64,000 nucleotides of DNA from Rutstroemia sp. NJR-2017a BVV2 (lineage: Eukaryota > Ascomycota > Leotiomycetes > Helotiales > Rutstroemiaceae): contig NJPS01000067.1 of NCBI GenBank assembly GCA_002946415.1, positions 1,054,001-1,118,000 of the forward strand, in the 5' to 3' direction. A program made the position numbers and the translations under genes. The notes beneath the pieces were generated by a model. The model ran no database searches, was not told the DNA's origin, and saw nothing but the letters and a program-made list of their open reading frames with translations. Numbering within the stretch: the first letter of the stretch is position 1; each line of letters begins with the position of its first letter. Positions 21,957 to 34,029 of this stretch are shown in pieces.

Positions 21957-22524
21957 CTACGCACCCTCTAGTGCCCCAAAAACACTCGCCAAGCTCGAGT
22001 TCGAAGCCACACCCGGCGGCAAATTCGCACTCGCATTCCCCGTCCCCTTCGGCTTCTTAGCTCCTCCTGTGCCCGTAGCTTTTGCTCCACCAGTCGAAGT
22101 ACCATTTTTCTTACTCCCACCCGACGCACCCTGGAGCGAACCAACCAGACCAGCTAGTTGGGCTGTGCCATTATTATTGCCGCCGCCGTTTTGGCCACCT
22201 GCAGCTTTCGGTTGTTGCTGTCCGCCGCCTCCGACGTTGATTCCGGATGCGCCGCCGACGCTGGTGGAGCCGTCGGGCTTGGTAGTTATGCCGGCGTCGC
22301 CGCCGAGGTTGGATGAGCCGTCGCCGTTTACTGGATAGTATGTTAGTGCGAGGTGGGAATTGAAATGGAAAGATGGATGAGGTAGGGTGGGTGGGATGGG
22401 GGGATGAAGAGGGTTGAGAGATCTTACCGGTGATACCAGCTGACTCTCGCTGCACCGAAGTAGTGTAAGGAAGGGAATGGATGCCCGCAACCAAGATGGA
22501 AAGAACGACAGTGGAGAACTTCAT
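21957..22524 (-). CDS. Small secreted Gly/Asn-rich protein
   Basis: Exons 22524-22428 and 22330-21957 (97-bp intron, GTAAGA donor, CACTAAC branch) encode 156 aa. The start MKFSTVVLSILVAG is a clear signal peptide; an upstream in-frame ATG at 22557 is possible but would bury it. The mature protein is low-complexity, rich in Gly, Asn, Ser and Lys (GGQNGGGNNNGTAQ, then GTGGAKKPKGTG), with no cysteine and no known domain. It is probably a secreted or wall-associated disordered protein. An effector-like role is only a possibility and is not shown. Confidence 0.8.
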
Positions 22525-23571
22525 CTTAATATTAAGTATATACAGGTGTATATCCAAGAGTGTTTGTGCAGAAAAAAGGGAGCGAGAGTAATAGCCAAGT
22601 CAATTGGCTTTTCTTGTTTGCTTGTTAGAAAGGATGGAATGAGTGAAAGTGAATTAGAAAGCAAAAAATGAACCAGTCACCCAAGAAGACAATGTAAGAC
22701 AAGAAACCAAGAGGATTCCAAGATCTCGGGCCTATCTATCTATTATATCATAAGACAACATCTGATTCTGTACATCTATAAATAAATGAGCATTATTTTC
22801 ACACTGTCCCGAGGGATATCTACATGTCATTCATTCTCGCGACTCAAACCCGAGATGCCACCCACTTGGTGATATGTGTGATTTGTTTGACAGAACTCTA
22901 GAACATGGGAATGTCTGCAAGCAAGAGCTTGGCAGATGTTTCTGCAACGAAGTTTGCAAGAGAAGCATCGCTTAAGGGCTTGGGGGATGCTCGAGCGGTG
23001 GATGAAACACGTGATTTTATGCGATATTAGGGGAAAACCCAGGCTGGGAGAGAAAAAGAAAGAAATAATCATGAGGCTGGAAGTTCTGGGAGATATAAAT
23101 GGATTGCTGGGAAGCAGTTCGGAAGTTAAGAAGCCGAGACCAGATGACAGAGTTGTGATGGACTTGAAAATCATGCGAGGCGGATCTGTCCGCATACCGT
23201 CATCCACCAAGACGTCAATGAAACGGAAAGTGAAAAGTGAAAAGTGCAATGAGTGGTGATCTAACATGCAAAGCTGGAAGATTAAGAGACTTGGAGAGAG
23301 ATAAAAACAGAAGACCCTCATGCCCTTGTTTGCTTCGAAGCATGTAGAAATGTCTACCACATTGACCATGTAAACTCCCACGGTCTTTTCTTCATCATCC
23401 TAAGATTTCAAACACTAAAATTACATGTACATAACTACGCGCATGGGCTCATCTAATCATACATTTTGTTCTCCAACGCCATCATTGTCATCATCGCCAT
23501 CAGCATAGATACACCCGACTTTCTAAATCCGCATGTCGTCTGAGCACCACCAACACCGACAACGCCAACCA
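22525..23571. other. Gap between secreted protein and WDR59 homologue
   Basis: This holds the promoter of the small secreted protein and the 3' UTR of the WDR59 homologue. Overlapping frames (22827-23381 minus, 184 codons; 22936-23259 plus, 107 codons) show no family features or splice support. I do not call them genes. Confidence 0.5.
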
Positions 23572-26500
23572 TTACGCAAGATAAGAGAAGCTTTCGTCTT
23601 TCCTCATACTTCCTGACCTCTTCTTGGTACCTGTCAACCCCCAATCCCCAGCCTTGACTCGTTCAACCCTTCTACTAGTTGTAGAGTGAGTCTTGCTCAA
23701 CCCACCTGAAGGAATATTGATATTCTCCCAATCCGTCTTATCGTCGAAATCCCATTCATCATCTACTTCTTTCTCCATGACTGCCTTCTTCCTCTCCAGT
23801 GCTCGCATAAATTCAATCATGACCTCGAAACTTTCTACCAAGCCTATGCTAGCCTTTTCACCGCAATCACAATCACAACCACCAGGACACTCAGTACAAC
23901 CTTCGGATCGATATTCGACGAGACAGTGCTGATGGGTTGCACAGCCGCATGATAAACATGGTAAGAAAAGCCCGCTGATCGGCTCGGCACAAATCGTACA
24001 GCGGAGTTGGTGTTGCACTGTCTTGCATCGGTCACAACGTCCAGTAGCACCTCCGGCGGAACTTCCTGGCAAAGGATCCAGGCGTGCCTCGTGCTTAAGG
24101 CAGTAGCCAATAACATCAAGACCTTGGTCTGCTGATTGAGACTGTTGAGATTCCTTCTTGCCTAGGATAATTGGCGATGGCGGCGATGGCTCGTGCGTTA
24201 TGGTATGACTATCTGTAGACACTATCGAAGGCGCAAATGTTTTCTTGTCAATAAGCGCCAAGTCAGAGGTTTGATCTCTAAGTCCGTTATACTTAAGAAT
24301 TTCCAGTCTAGCCAACGGAAGACTCCAGCAGTAAAGCAACTCAGCATAAGTTCGACGGTAGTTTTCATAACAAACTGTGCGCTCATTGCCTAACAGAGAT
24401 GTGCCCATGCATCCTTCGTCGTCAAAAGCATTCTGATTGACAACAGTTACACTGATACCGGTGCAAACAGTGGGTTTTGGGTCATCCGTGGTGCTTTCAT
24501 CATCAGAGAAGGCCAGCTGTTCAGCAGTGGCTTGTTCCTTAACGCTGCCGAGGACTGTCGTATTTCCCCAAGTTATAGCACTGGGAGCTAAGCTCAACAT
24601 ATGCTCAACTGGGCTTGGTCGTTTGCGACTTGGGGGTGGATTGGGTGGCGATGAGGAGGCGGTCACCGAGAACGGTCGTGAAAAGCTTGCAGCAAAACTC
24701 GATGCAAGACCCGAGTTCGCGCGTCGGAAAGTTCTAGAATTTTCCGGAGAAGTTGAAAGGCTCTGAGTATGTTGAGGAAGATGTTCCGAACTACCCCTGG
24801 TGGATCTTAAAGGGGGTGTATCACCGCATGAATAAGAAGCTGAAGCGGGATCACTACCCCAGGCTCCGTTGGAAGATCCCATAGATCCATAAACTCCAGA
24901 AGGTGTATTCGAGATTTTCGGCGTTGACGTAGCGGAATGCATTGGAGTCTTCTGATACATACTCCATGCTGCACTATTGCTGGGAAAGTAATCGACTGAA
25001 AATGCTGGGGTTTTCATTGAAAGAGGTGTTTGTGGCTGACTTGTTCCAAGATTCAGATGAGATGATGCTTCTGCTGCGGTTGGTTCATTAAAAACACATG
25101 ATAACATTGCCAACATCTGTATATCGCCAAGGTCTTCGAAATAAGTAAACAGATCTTCAATCAACTGCTTGGCAAGAGGACTGTTTCCCCATTTGACTCT
25201 TCCGGACAAACTCCCGTGTCGAACACGATTGTCGTGAGAAACATCGATTCCACTGTCTGAACCACTGTTACTGCGGTATCTTTTAGCCATACTCTTTGCA
25301 ATAACGAGTATGGGTTGGCGGCGGTGGGTTTGGTCTAGAATTTCAAGTGGAACATCGTTACGCAACAACATTGAAGCATATCTCCACACATCAGCTAACT
25401 TATCATCGCCGTACTTCTCGGCAACTTGTGCGTTTTTCTCGCAAAGGACGGGGCCGTCACCAAATATGGCATACTCTTCAGCAAGATGAATTTTCGCTGG
25501 GAGGAGGTCATTCACGTCGTGTAGTGAGATGATATTCTTTGGCTTGACAGATCGTGACCTACTAGCACCAGTTCCGGTAGCCGTACCAACGCCCGTACCG
25601 GTTCCGGTCCCTGTTCCCGCTGCACTAGAACCAGCTGCACCGGACCTCTGTGACAGGATGGTTGGTGAGCCTCGCAGATGGAAACGTCGATTTGAACGAC
25701 GCCAGTACTCTGTCATTGGGGGAAATCGAGTAACTCGGAATTGAGAAGAGTCTGTACCACTGCTGCTAGAAGAGTCGTAATCGTCGGAAACATCCGATTC
25801 GGCCTTACTATCCTCAGTAGTCGAGGTAGCCTTGACTCGTGGTTGAGGGGAATTATTGTTATAAAGCCTACCGAAGGTCTCAAAAATAGGCTCTCCTTTA
25901 GCTCGTGTGTTTCTAGTATCGGTAATTTTTTCAAGAAGGGACTTCACTTTGTCTTCTTTAGGAGGGAAGAAGCAAACGAGCTTGCCGTTCGTTCCAAATC
26001 GTGCACCGCAGACTCGGGGTATGGGCACATTGATATTTCGAGGTACGTTGATCAATGTTTCTGCTGTAGCACTAGAGTCAAGTTCCTGAGACATCATTGC
26101 AGATGCACCTGTGGGAATATCACTATCTTCATCATCGCTCGAGCTTTCGTCGGCTAAGCCATCCATATCATCAAGGTCATCATCTATATCTCTATAGAAT
26201 ATAGTACTTGCTTCTAGATTGACTTCACCAAGAAGATAGCATAAAGCTGCTTCGAGACAACCTTGTTTACGGCTGACAAAGCTTGATGCGATCTGTTGCA
26301 CTTCTCTTCTAAGCTTGTTGTAGATTTCGTCGGTCATGAGCGATGTTTTCCCGAGTGTAAAAGTAGGTGCCTTTGCTTCCGGATAATGATCAGGAAAGGT
26401 TATGGTGGCTTTTATGTAAATAGCGTTTCCATTTTCTCCCCATGGTCCATTCATAGAAACAATGACCGTCCTCTTGTCCATGTCAACATCCTCAAATGTG

Positions 26501-28079
26501 ATTTTCGGAAGCTGATCATTGATGCGAATGATTTCATCGTGTAAGCTTTCAGGCTCATCCCAATCGCCATCTTCTTCAAACTCAGGAGTAAGCAAAGATA
26601 GCCTTCTAGAACCAGCCCTCTTTTGGCGTAATGCTCTATTTTCATGCTTGTTGAATTTAATGCCACTCATCCACCCAATCTGTGATTGATTGAGGTCCTC
26701 TTGTTTGGCAAGTTTGTCCTTAACCTTCATTGCAGGTGCCCGAATAGTGCCGTGTGCACGAGAAGTATGAGGTATTGTCATCTTTTTCATACCTGCACTC
26801 AAAGCACTTACTTTAGGACCTAAAGTACTGGGTCGAGGACCCGTAATTGTTGCAGACTTTTTGTCACTTCCCGCATGCTCGGTGGTGCGAAAAGTCTTGT
26901 AAGTTGCGCCCTTGCGAGTAAAAATCAAATTTCCATGGACCGGCTCGCCTTTAACATATCCAACACCCTCTAATATCTCAGGATCAACATGTTGCATTCG
27001 TAGCTGGTTGTCTTCGCCCCAGGATACAAGTTGGAACTCTCTGTTGTCGCATCCATCATCCGATATGTTCCCGCGACTGCGCCAGAGGAATTCTTTTACT
27101 TTGTAGTTACCGTGCCCAGGAAAAGTTGTAACCGTTTCAGTGGTTGTATCGATAGAGTTATCGCCCTTTACACGTCTGTCATAGAGATGAAGATTCCCAG
27201 GAGTATCCTGGGGCATGGCTAGAAGCCCGCAACCAAATGGTGTATGTCGTGCCCTCCATACTGGGAATTCTGTCCTTATAGTGCGCTCCGGCACATCGAA
27301 TTCGTTTTCATAGTCCCAAAATTTGATACTTTTGTCCAAGGAGCAAGTAACTAAGCTTGAGGCACGGGTACGGTTCCAGTCAACACCATAGATCTTTGAT
27401 TCGTGAGCATTAATAGATCTCAATGGCACAGCACCCTTTCTATCATCCCAAATTCGAAGCCATCTATCATGAGATGATGCTAAAATATGTGGGTCTTGCC
27501 GACTATATTTCACTTGAGTTGCACCAGCAAACCAGTCACAAAACGTAAGAACGGGCTGTCTAGGTCTGCGCAAATCCCAGCAATGCACGTAACCATCCAC
27601 AGCGCATGTAACAAGAGCATCGGGATGATGTGCTGAGAAATTTATGTCCGTGATCGCTCGCGTGTGGGCGTGAAGAGTATGCTCAATTGCGCCGTGAGAT
27701 GCATCTTCTTGCATGTTCAAATTCCATACAAGCGCCTTCTGATTCGCCGTGCTAACCACCCAGTAATCGCGAACCGCGAATGGAGACCATTGGACGTCGG
27801 CCACGAGCCATGGAAGGCCATGTCGAAGATGGCGTGGAGGGTTTAATGGAGAATCAAGGTCAATTATATCAAGGCCGTCAGTCCTGAAAAAGTTCTGCGT
27901 TAGCAATTGTTCGTATGAGGCAGCTTCGAGGGTACCCACGATGCCAAAGCTACATCTCTCCCAGAAGGAGAGATTGAAGCCGACCCAACTTTTCGGTCTA
28001 CATGAATAGACACATCTGCCTCGAATGTTGTGCTATCAAATGCCGACCTAATAGTCTTCCCCTTCCTCGACTCTTCCAT
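23572..28079 (-). CDS. MTC5: WDR59/Mtc5 (Sea3) homologue, SEACAT/GATOR2 subunit
   Basis: Exons 28079-27940 and 27883-23572 give 1483 aa. The long open frame alone would start with a GTG at 27939, but that GTG is the donor of a 56-bp intron (GTGGGT; GCTAAC branch; TTTTTCAG acceptor). The true N-terminus starts MEESRKGKTI at 28079 and continues through VGSASISPSGRDVALAS into TDGLDIIDLDSPL. Domains: WD40 propeller (about 45-370), RWD (about 490-600), a long Ser/Thr-rich disordered region with an imperfect Gly-Thr repeat (GTGTGTGTGVGTATGTGA), and a C-terminal RING-like zinc finger (about 1343-1390; CTICAEP, CLSCGCATHQHC, then CDCDCG). WDR59/Mtc5 belongs to the vacuolar SEA/GATOR2 complex, which relays amino-acid sufficiency to TORC1. 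The assignment is strong. Confidence 0.95.
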
Positions 28080-28113
28080 AATCTCGAACCTATCGTCGTC
28101 GCATTCTCGGTAT

Positions 28114-28582
28114 ATGCGATTTCAGTGTTTGCGCGCGACTACTCCAGTAAACTGTATCATTAAAGGTTTTACTTCGCAGATGTGACAGGAGCCATCAGAA
28201 AGGCGGCGGCCTTCCTCAACAGCAAAATTATTAGCTTTGAGTGCACGGTATGTGTTAGAGGTTCATTTCATTGCGAAAGCCCAACAGTCCTCTCCAAGCT
28301 GTTTGTCGAAAATGAGGTAGGTAGACGGTTTGGTGGTTCCCAAAAAGGCTTAGCTGAATGTGGCAGAGACGGCAGTTGCCGCATATGCTTGATATCGACC
28401 TCAAGATTACTGATTAATCACATCTTGGGATTTTGGCAAGAGCATTGAATGATCTCGAGCGTTTGCAACATTTACAAGAAAACATCGTGGTGAATACTGT
28501 TGAATCTGCTGATCAAGGTTTAGAAACCCGGCTAGGTTTTAAGCCTTCTTCCTTTCATTCCGAAGGAGATAACTTTCCTTGA
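28114..28582 (+). CDS. Possible small multi-exon gene, unrecognised
   Basis: Between the divergent WDR59 homologue and Ubc13, two stretches read like coding sequence: TGAIRKAAAFLNSKIISFEC at 28183-28242 and ALNDLERLQHLQENIVVNTV from 28442, continuing to a stop at 28580-28582. A model that closes in phase is 28114-28126, 28180-28247, 28288-28316 and 28441-28582, giving 83 aa. Weak points: the first donor is GTTTGC, the second intron is only 40 bp, and the start leaves 34 bp to the WDR59 start codon. The predicted protein is helical and soluble with no domain I recognise. The coding look of exons 2 and 4 is the main support; the exact structure may differ. Confidence 0.35.
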
Positions 28583-28766
28583 CAAAATACCCCACCACAA
28601 ACCCGATCGATAGGTACAATATTTTCTTATCAAAGACCAAACACACGATATTGCATACTCCATCTGTTGATAGATTCTCGAGATCGAAACTTCAAGATTG
28701 CGCCCAGGAACAGACCATAGCAACAACGACTTTAACTTTGACGTGATCGTGTGCTTACAGTTCATC

Positions 28767-29400
28767 ATGGCCGCGTTACCAAAGCGGATCATTAAAGAGA
28801 CAGAGAGGTTGATGGCGGAGCCGTTAGTTGACCCATATTACCACTCTCATAAAAGGATGAACTGATGAAGTGTGTTCTAGTGTCCCTGGTATCAGCGCGG
28901 TCCCTCACGAAGATAACTTAAGATACTTTGACGTCTCAATACATGGACCGTCTTCATCTCCATATGAAGGTGGGCAACGCTGTTTACTCCCATCCTCCCT
29001 GGTTCTGATATGTGTGTATAGGAGGAATCTTTAGATTGGAACTCTTCCTGCCCGATGACTATCCTATGACTCCACCTAAGATCCGATTTCTCACCAAGAT
29101 CTATCATCCAAATATTGACAAGCTTGGGCGAATCTGTTTGGATGTTCTAAAGAGTATGTACACACTTTTTGCAGTCTGCTGATGCTTCCCACGTTTTCGC
29201 ACAGCGCTCATGGGTACTACACAGGTAACTGGTCTCCTGCACTTCAAATACGAACCATCCTCCTCTCGATCCAAGCTCTGCTCGGCGCTCCCAATCCAGA
29301 TGACCCTCTAGCCCCAGATGTAGCGAAAAGATGGAAGGAGGATGAACCGGCAGCCATCGCAACAGCTAAGGAATGGACTCGCACTCATGCCATGACCTAG
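28767..29400 (+). CDS. UBC13: Ubiquitin-conjugating enzyme E2, Ubc13/UBE2N type
   Basis: Exons 28767-28822, 28881-28969, 29022-29153 and 29225-29400 give 150 aa, close to the 152-153 of yeast and human Ubc13. The UBC fold is complete: [12 protein letters not shown] at the N-terminus, [19 protein letters not shown], the HPN motif ([12 protein letters not shown]) with the catalytic Cys at about residue 86, and the C-terminal [19 protein letters not shown] and PNPDDPLA. Ubc13 pairs with an inactive Uev (Mms2) partner to build Lys63-linked ubiquitin chains in post-replication repair. Four short exons with 52-71 bp introns are usual for this gene in filamentous fungi. Assignment to Ubc13 rather than another E2 rests on the PNPDDPLA block. 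Confidence 0.95.
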
Positions 29401-31795
29401 GCATCCCTCTGATCGGTGCGCATAAAGACTGAGGCGAACAATTCACGCGAGATAACGATTATGGCTACATGATATAAATGGGAAATTTGGCAAGGACAAC
29501 TGGTTTCTGCCAGCATGGCAGCGCGAATATGGCGCATGCATGAACGAGCGTTTGGTGGTAAAGAAGATTACTAGGGGCCTCAGAGCGTTGGCCAAATTTT
29601 GTGGTTCCATCAGCGTTTTTGAGTCACCTTAAGATAAACAAGAAATGCAGAATTTCTCATTTTGTGCCGTAAATGCCTGCTTGATGCCTTGAGTTCTTTT
29701 CGAATAATTCTGTGTCTAAATCAGTGGCGCAATGTTCGAGGAGGGTCATGTTCAGGGTGTTCGTGTCTAGCTGTCAATCTCTTGTCTTTAATATGCTTGT
29801 CGCGGACGGCCTTGGTAGGCAGACTTGTGAGAGTCCTCACAGTAGAGATGTCGGAAGTGGATACCTGATCTGCTTCGGTCCAGCATCTTGATGAGTGTCA
29901 GGTGTCAGGGGTGAAACGCTCTCCAGCCCAGCGCCATCTGCTATGAAGTCTACCCAATAGATGTATGTGATTGACTACCAAGCCAAAATTCTCTTCTCTA
30001 TTTTCGACTAGGCTCGGACTCTCGGCGGGCAGGGTTGCCGGCTTATTCGGACATTCTTTGTAACGATTTTCGACGGCGGCATGGAAATGCTTAAGCCGAT
30101 GATCAACTTAGATTTCATCATGAACTGCAGTTCTCAGCCAAAACGAAATGAAACCGGAGGCGATCCCTCTGAGGGAAGACAGCAATCACCTGTTACTTAG
30201 TCAAAGCCTAGCCCACTTCTGACATCTGGGCAATTAAACGTCGGTCTGTGAGCGATTACGGTGAAGAAGTTATGCTAACTGAGGCTAGACGAATACTTGT
30301 CAATACTTGCCTCTGACGGCCCACAGCCCGTTTGGGTCGCTATCGCAACACTGTGCAATCGGTACCCAAAAGGCTATCTACAAAGTAGGTCTTTGCCTTT
30401 TCGCCCCGAATGTTTATATGGAATTATCAGTCATATCTGATCATCATAATCTGAGAATGATGTGGCGACGATACTTCCCCAGCCACTTTATCACTTACAG
30501 TGTATCGAATATCGTTTTTGGACGAATTACAATTTCCCCAGGCTCAAAAGGCTGCTTATCCTAGGTACGGCCCACCACAGTTTTAGCTTACAACTAGAAA
30601 GTCTAACCCCGCAAACTTACCAACTTTACCCCGCGATACCCCAGAACTTACCGAGGAGGTTTTCTGATAGTCAAAAGCTTTACAACAATTGGCTTTCTTA
30701 GCAATGCATCTGGTTACTTCTCCGACGCCAAAAGTAAGTGGTGTACTGAAGAAGATGCACGTTCGTTTGGGACGGGAAGATTCGATGAGATCTTGGGAGC
30801 CATCCAATGATTCCAGCAATGTGGTCCGCCACACCCTTGAGATAGAAGCTTACACACCTTCGCACAAATACGACTCAACTCGTTGTACACTCGCATTGCC
30901 GGATGCAACCACCCTGGAAACAATAGCGATATTTTCCCTAGGATGTCGCTCCTTCTTCCAACGTGTGGGTCCAATGATAACGATGCTTCCTTCCAAGAGC
31001 TCGGTCAGTCCGTGATGTCCTCCTTTGTACTCTATCCACGCAATGTTAACTAACTTATGTACGACTTTGTAAGATTAACTGCCCCTGTGCAACGGTATCA
31101 CAGATATTGTACTCCCAATTCAGGGACAACACCATCGAAGTTTAAAGGAGTTTTAAAGGTTAAAGTCTTGAGGTTGCTGATCGAAATGTCACTGCTACCG
31201 CCCACTTACCATTGTCTGTCGGACACATCCGTTTAGGGCCTTGGCTTGATGTAAGAGCCGGGGAGCAATCATCTGAGAAAAGATCTGTGAACTCTAGCCC
31301 CCATCCCTCGCAAACTTTCCCCTCTCCCCCTTCCTTCAGTTGACATGCAGTAATGCAGTAGCATGCCGTAAATATCCAAAAACACCTCGGCCTGCTGCCG
31401 AAGAGAGGAAGGTCGCGAACACGTTGGTGCATTGTGAGGACATACTTAGTAGATGGTGTTCTCAATTACGCCAAGTTTCTCTACCGGACGAATGAAGTTC
31501 AGCAATCCATTCAGCCACTAACGCCGGGGTGTAATTCGTACCGTATCTGGGGCCCCGCCTCTCTGCATTCCTTGCAAGGGTGGTAGCGAATGGGGGTGTG
31601 GCCGCATGACATGGTGGCCCAGTCGATACATGATATATGAAGATTGCATGAACCCCGGAAGAAGAAGTTGAAGAACTCAAGGGTGTTATTGTTTGTCTCC
31701 ACTGAAGAAGACAATACATAACCCAAGGACGATATCCGCTGTGCTACAGAGATTTGTGCACTTTTCCATCTTTACTTTCCACACATCGCGACACA
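29401..31795. other. 2.4-kb gene-poor gap
   Basis: No gene could be supported in any frame. The longest frames are 108 codons (30689-31015 plus) and 101 codons (31160-31465 minus); neither has recognisable motifs or joins to a spliced partner. It contains the Ubc13 3' UTR at the left and the promoter of the MFS gene at the right. A degraded gene is possible but not recognisable by eye. Confidence 0.5.
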
Positions 31796-34029
31796 ATGGG
31801 TCAAGTAGAAATTGCCCCTACGACTCACTCGGCGAACTCGATGTCGAACTCAATCGACAAAGAGTCGGGCTCCCCAACCAATGGTCCAGCAGACCATCTC
31901 GAAGTGATCCGGACAGTTTCGCGGGTTCCTGGAAACACGCATTATTATGAGAAAGATGGATTGAGAACGTACGGCGACAATGAAGATCATGATCATGAAC
32001 CTCCAGTAAGCTTATCTCGTGTCGTACAAACCAATGTGGACCAATCAGTCGCGTGGTGACACAAACCCGTTCGCCCTTGCAGAACTCCAAATATGTGTTA
32101 CCCCTGTCGCTAATTCCTCCCTTCTAGATGACCTTCAACCGCTTTATGTCCCTTGTTGCAATGGCTTTCTTGTGGACTGGTAGTCAGATACCTGTATACC
32201 TTTTCGGTGCGTTGATGCCTCTGACCTTCATTCAGACCCCCCTTCTGACATCCCCTAGGCGGTATTCCACCATATATCTATGGCGATCTCGGAGGCGCAG
32301 ACAGGTGGACGTGGTTCGTCCTCGCCAATCTACTAGCTCTAGCAGCTGTATGTCCGTTCGTCGGAGCTCTGTCGGACCTGCTAGGTAGAAGATGGGTCGC
32401 CATGACTGGAGCAGGTCTGATCGTCATCGGAATGATCGTATGCTCGACTGCACACAGCATGAACACCTTCATTGGTAAATCTCATCCTTCATTTACGAGA
32501 TTAACGGCTAACACTTTCCAGGTGGAATGGCCATTGCTGGCGCTGGCGCAGGTATCAACGAACTGACTGCACTAGCCGCCACTTCAGAACTTGCACCAAC
32601 TGCCAAACGTGGGAAATATGTTGCAGTCTTGATCTTCACTATCTTGCCATTCTGTCCATCCGTGCTTTGGGGTCAACTCATCGCAACTCATTCAAGCTGG
32701 AGATACGTCGGATTATTCTGCGGTTTGTGGTGCTTCATAGGTCTCGCTATGACGGCTATCTTCTACCACCCACCGCCTCGTGTCAATTCTGCTGGTTTAT
32801 CACGCCGTGAAGTCATCTCACAGATCGATTTTGTTGGTGGGTTTTTGTCTATTGTCGGTATTATCCTATTCGTTGCAGGACTGCTATGGGGAGGATATCA
32901 GGTAAGCACAAGATTCTCTTTTTTTTCCTCCTCAAAAGAAAAGACTCCATTTCATGCAGTCCCTACTTGACATTATACTTCCATTTCATCCAATATCTCA
33001 ACCGATCGTTGTACGATCTTGATATTTACAATGAAAGGATGGGGTTGGAAGTAGTTGTCTCGGCCCCCTAATTAGATTGTATCACGTGATTAATATCCAC
33101 TAACATCAAATTTCCAACAGTACGACTGGTCTACCGCCCATGTCCTTGTTCCGTTGATCCTCGGAGCAGTTTTTATCATAGTATTCTGCATCTGGGAAGC
33201 CAAATTTGCTCGCTTCCCCTTGTTCCCGCGTCGCCTACACAAGGAACCCCGAATCCTCATCCTCACGTTGATCATCACCTTCATCTCCGGCGCTAACTTC
33301 TTCTCTGTTCTCCTCTTCTGGCCCACTCAAGCCTTTAATGTATACGGCCATGATCCCATCGGCGTTGGTATCCGTGGTATTCCCATCGGGTTCTCCATCC
33401 TCGTCGGCGCATGCATTGTTCTTTGGCTTTTATCTGTCTTCCGCGGCGGGAACCGTATGCTTATGGTTATCTCCTCCTGCATGATGACCGCAGGGTGCGG
33501 CGCCATGGCTGCAGCAGACCGCAACAACATCAATTCGGTCTACGGCTGGCTCGTGTTAGCTGGTCTCGGAATCGGCGGTATTGTGGTCCCTGCCAGCATC
33601 ATCACCACCATCATCTGCCCAGACGACCTGATCGCCACAATCGCCGCGCTCACATTAGCTATCCGTGTTATCGGAGGAGCCATCGGATACACCACTTACT
33701 ACAACGTCTTCCTGAACAAGTTCATCCCAGAACTATCCGTCAAAGTCGCGCTCGCATGCTATGCGAATGACATCTTCGATCTCAAAATCATTACCGAGAT
33801 CGCAGAACTGACCGGTGCGAGTTTACTCGATGATATCCTCCCATTGGTTGGAAACAACGTTACCATCTGGAACGAAGTCGTAGTCGCAGGCCAGGAAGCA
33901 TATGCTATCGCATATCCAATGGTGTACTATGTCAGCATCGCTTTCGGCGCCGTGTCGATCATTGCGAGTTTGTGCTTGGGGGATATTAGTAAATATATGG
34001 ATGACCATGTGGCGGTTGTTATGCATTGA
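31796..34029 (+). CDS. MFS transporter, TRI12/siderophore-type
   Basis: Exons 31796-32005, 32128-32206, 32259-32474, 32522-32901 and 33121-34029 close in phase to 597 aa; introns are 122, 52, 47 and 219 bp. A 70-residue polar N-terminus precedes TM1 (MTFNRFMSLVAMAFLWTGSQ). The motif A-like loop is GALSDLLGRRWVA, followed by GAGAGINELTALAATSELAP and AKRGKYVAV, which are typical of the fungal trichothecene-efflux/siderophore-iron MFS group (PF06609-like, 14 TM). It is a plasma-membrane proton-coupled transporter. The substrate cannot be told from sequence, and no siderophore or toxin biosynthesis gene is nearby. The family name comes from its first characterised member and does not imply toxin production. 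Confidence 0.92.

Noticed and set aside
22827..23381. 184-codon minus frame downstream of the WDR59 homologue
   Set aside because: The composition is hydrophobic and irregular with no recognisable domain, and a competing plus frame covers the same bases. A UTR is more likely.
25529..25744. 71-codon plus frame rich in Val/Pro
   Set aside because: It is the shadow of the Gly-Thr repeat inside the WDR59 coding sequence.
27996..28110. Plus-strand Cys-rich frame starting near 28002
   Set aside because: It is the antisense of the WDR59 first exon, whose reading on the minus strand is clearly coding.
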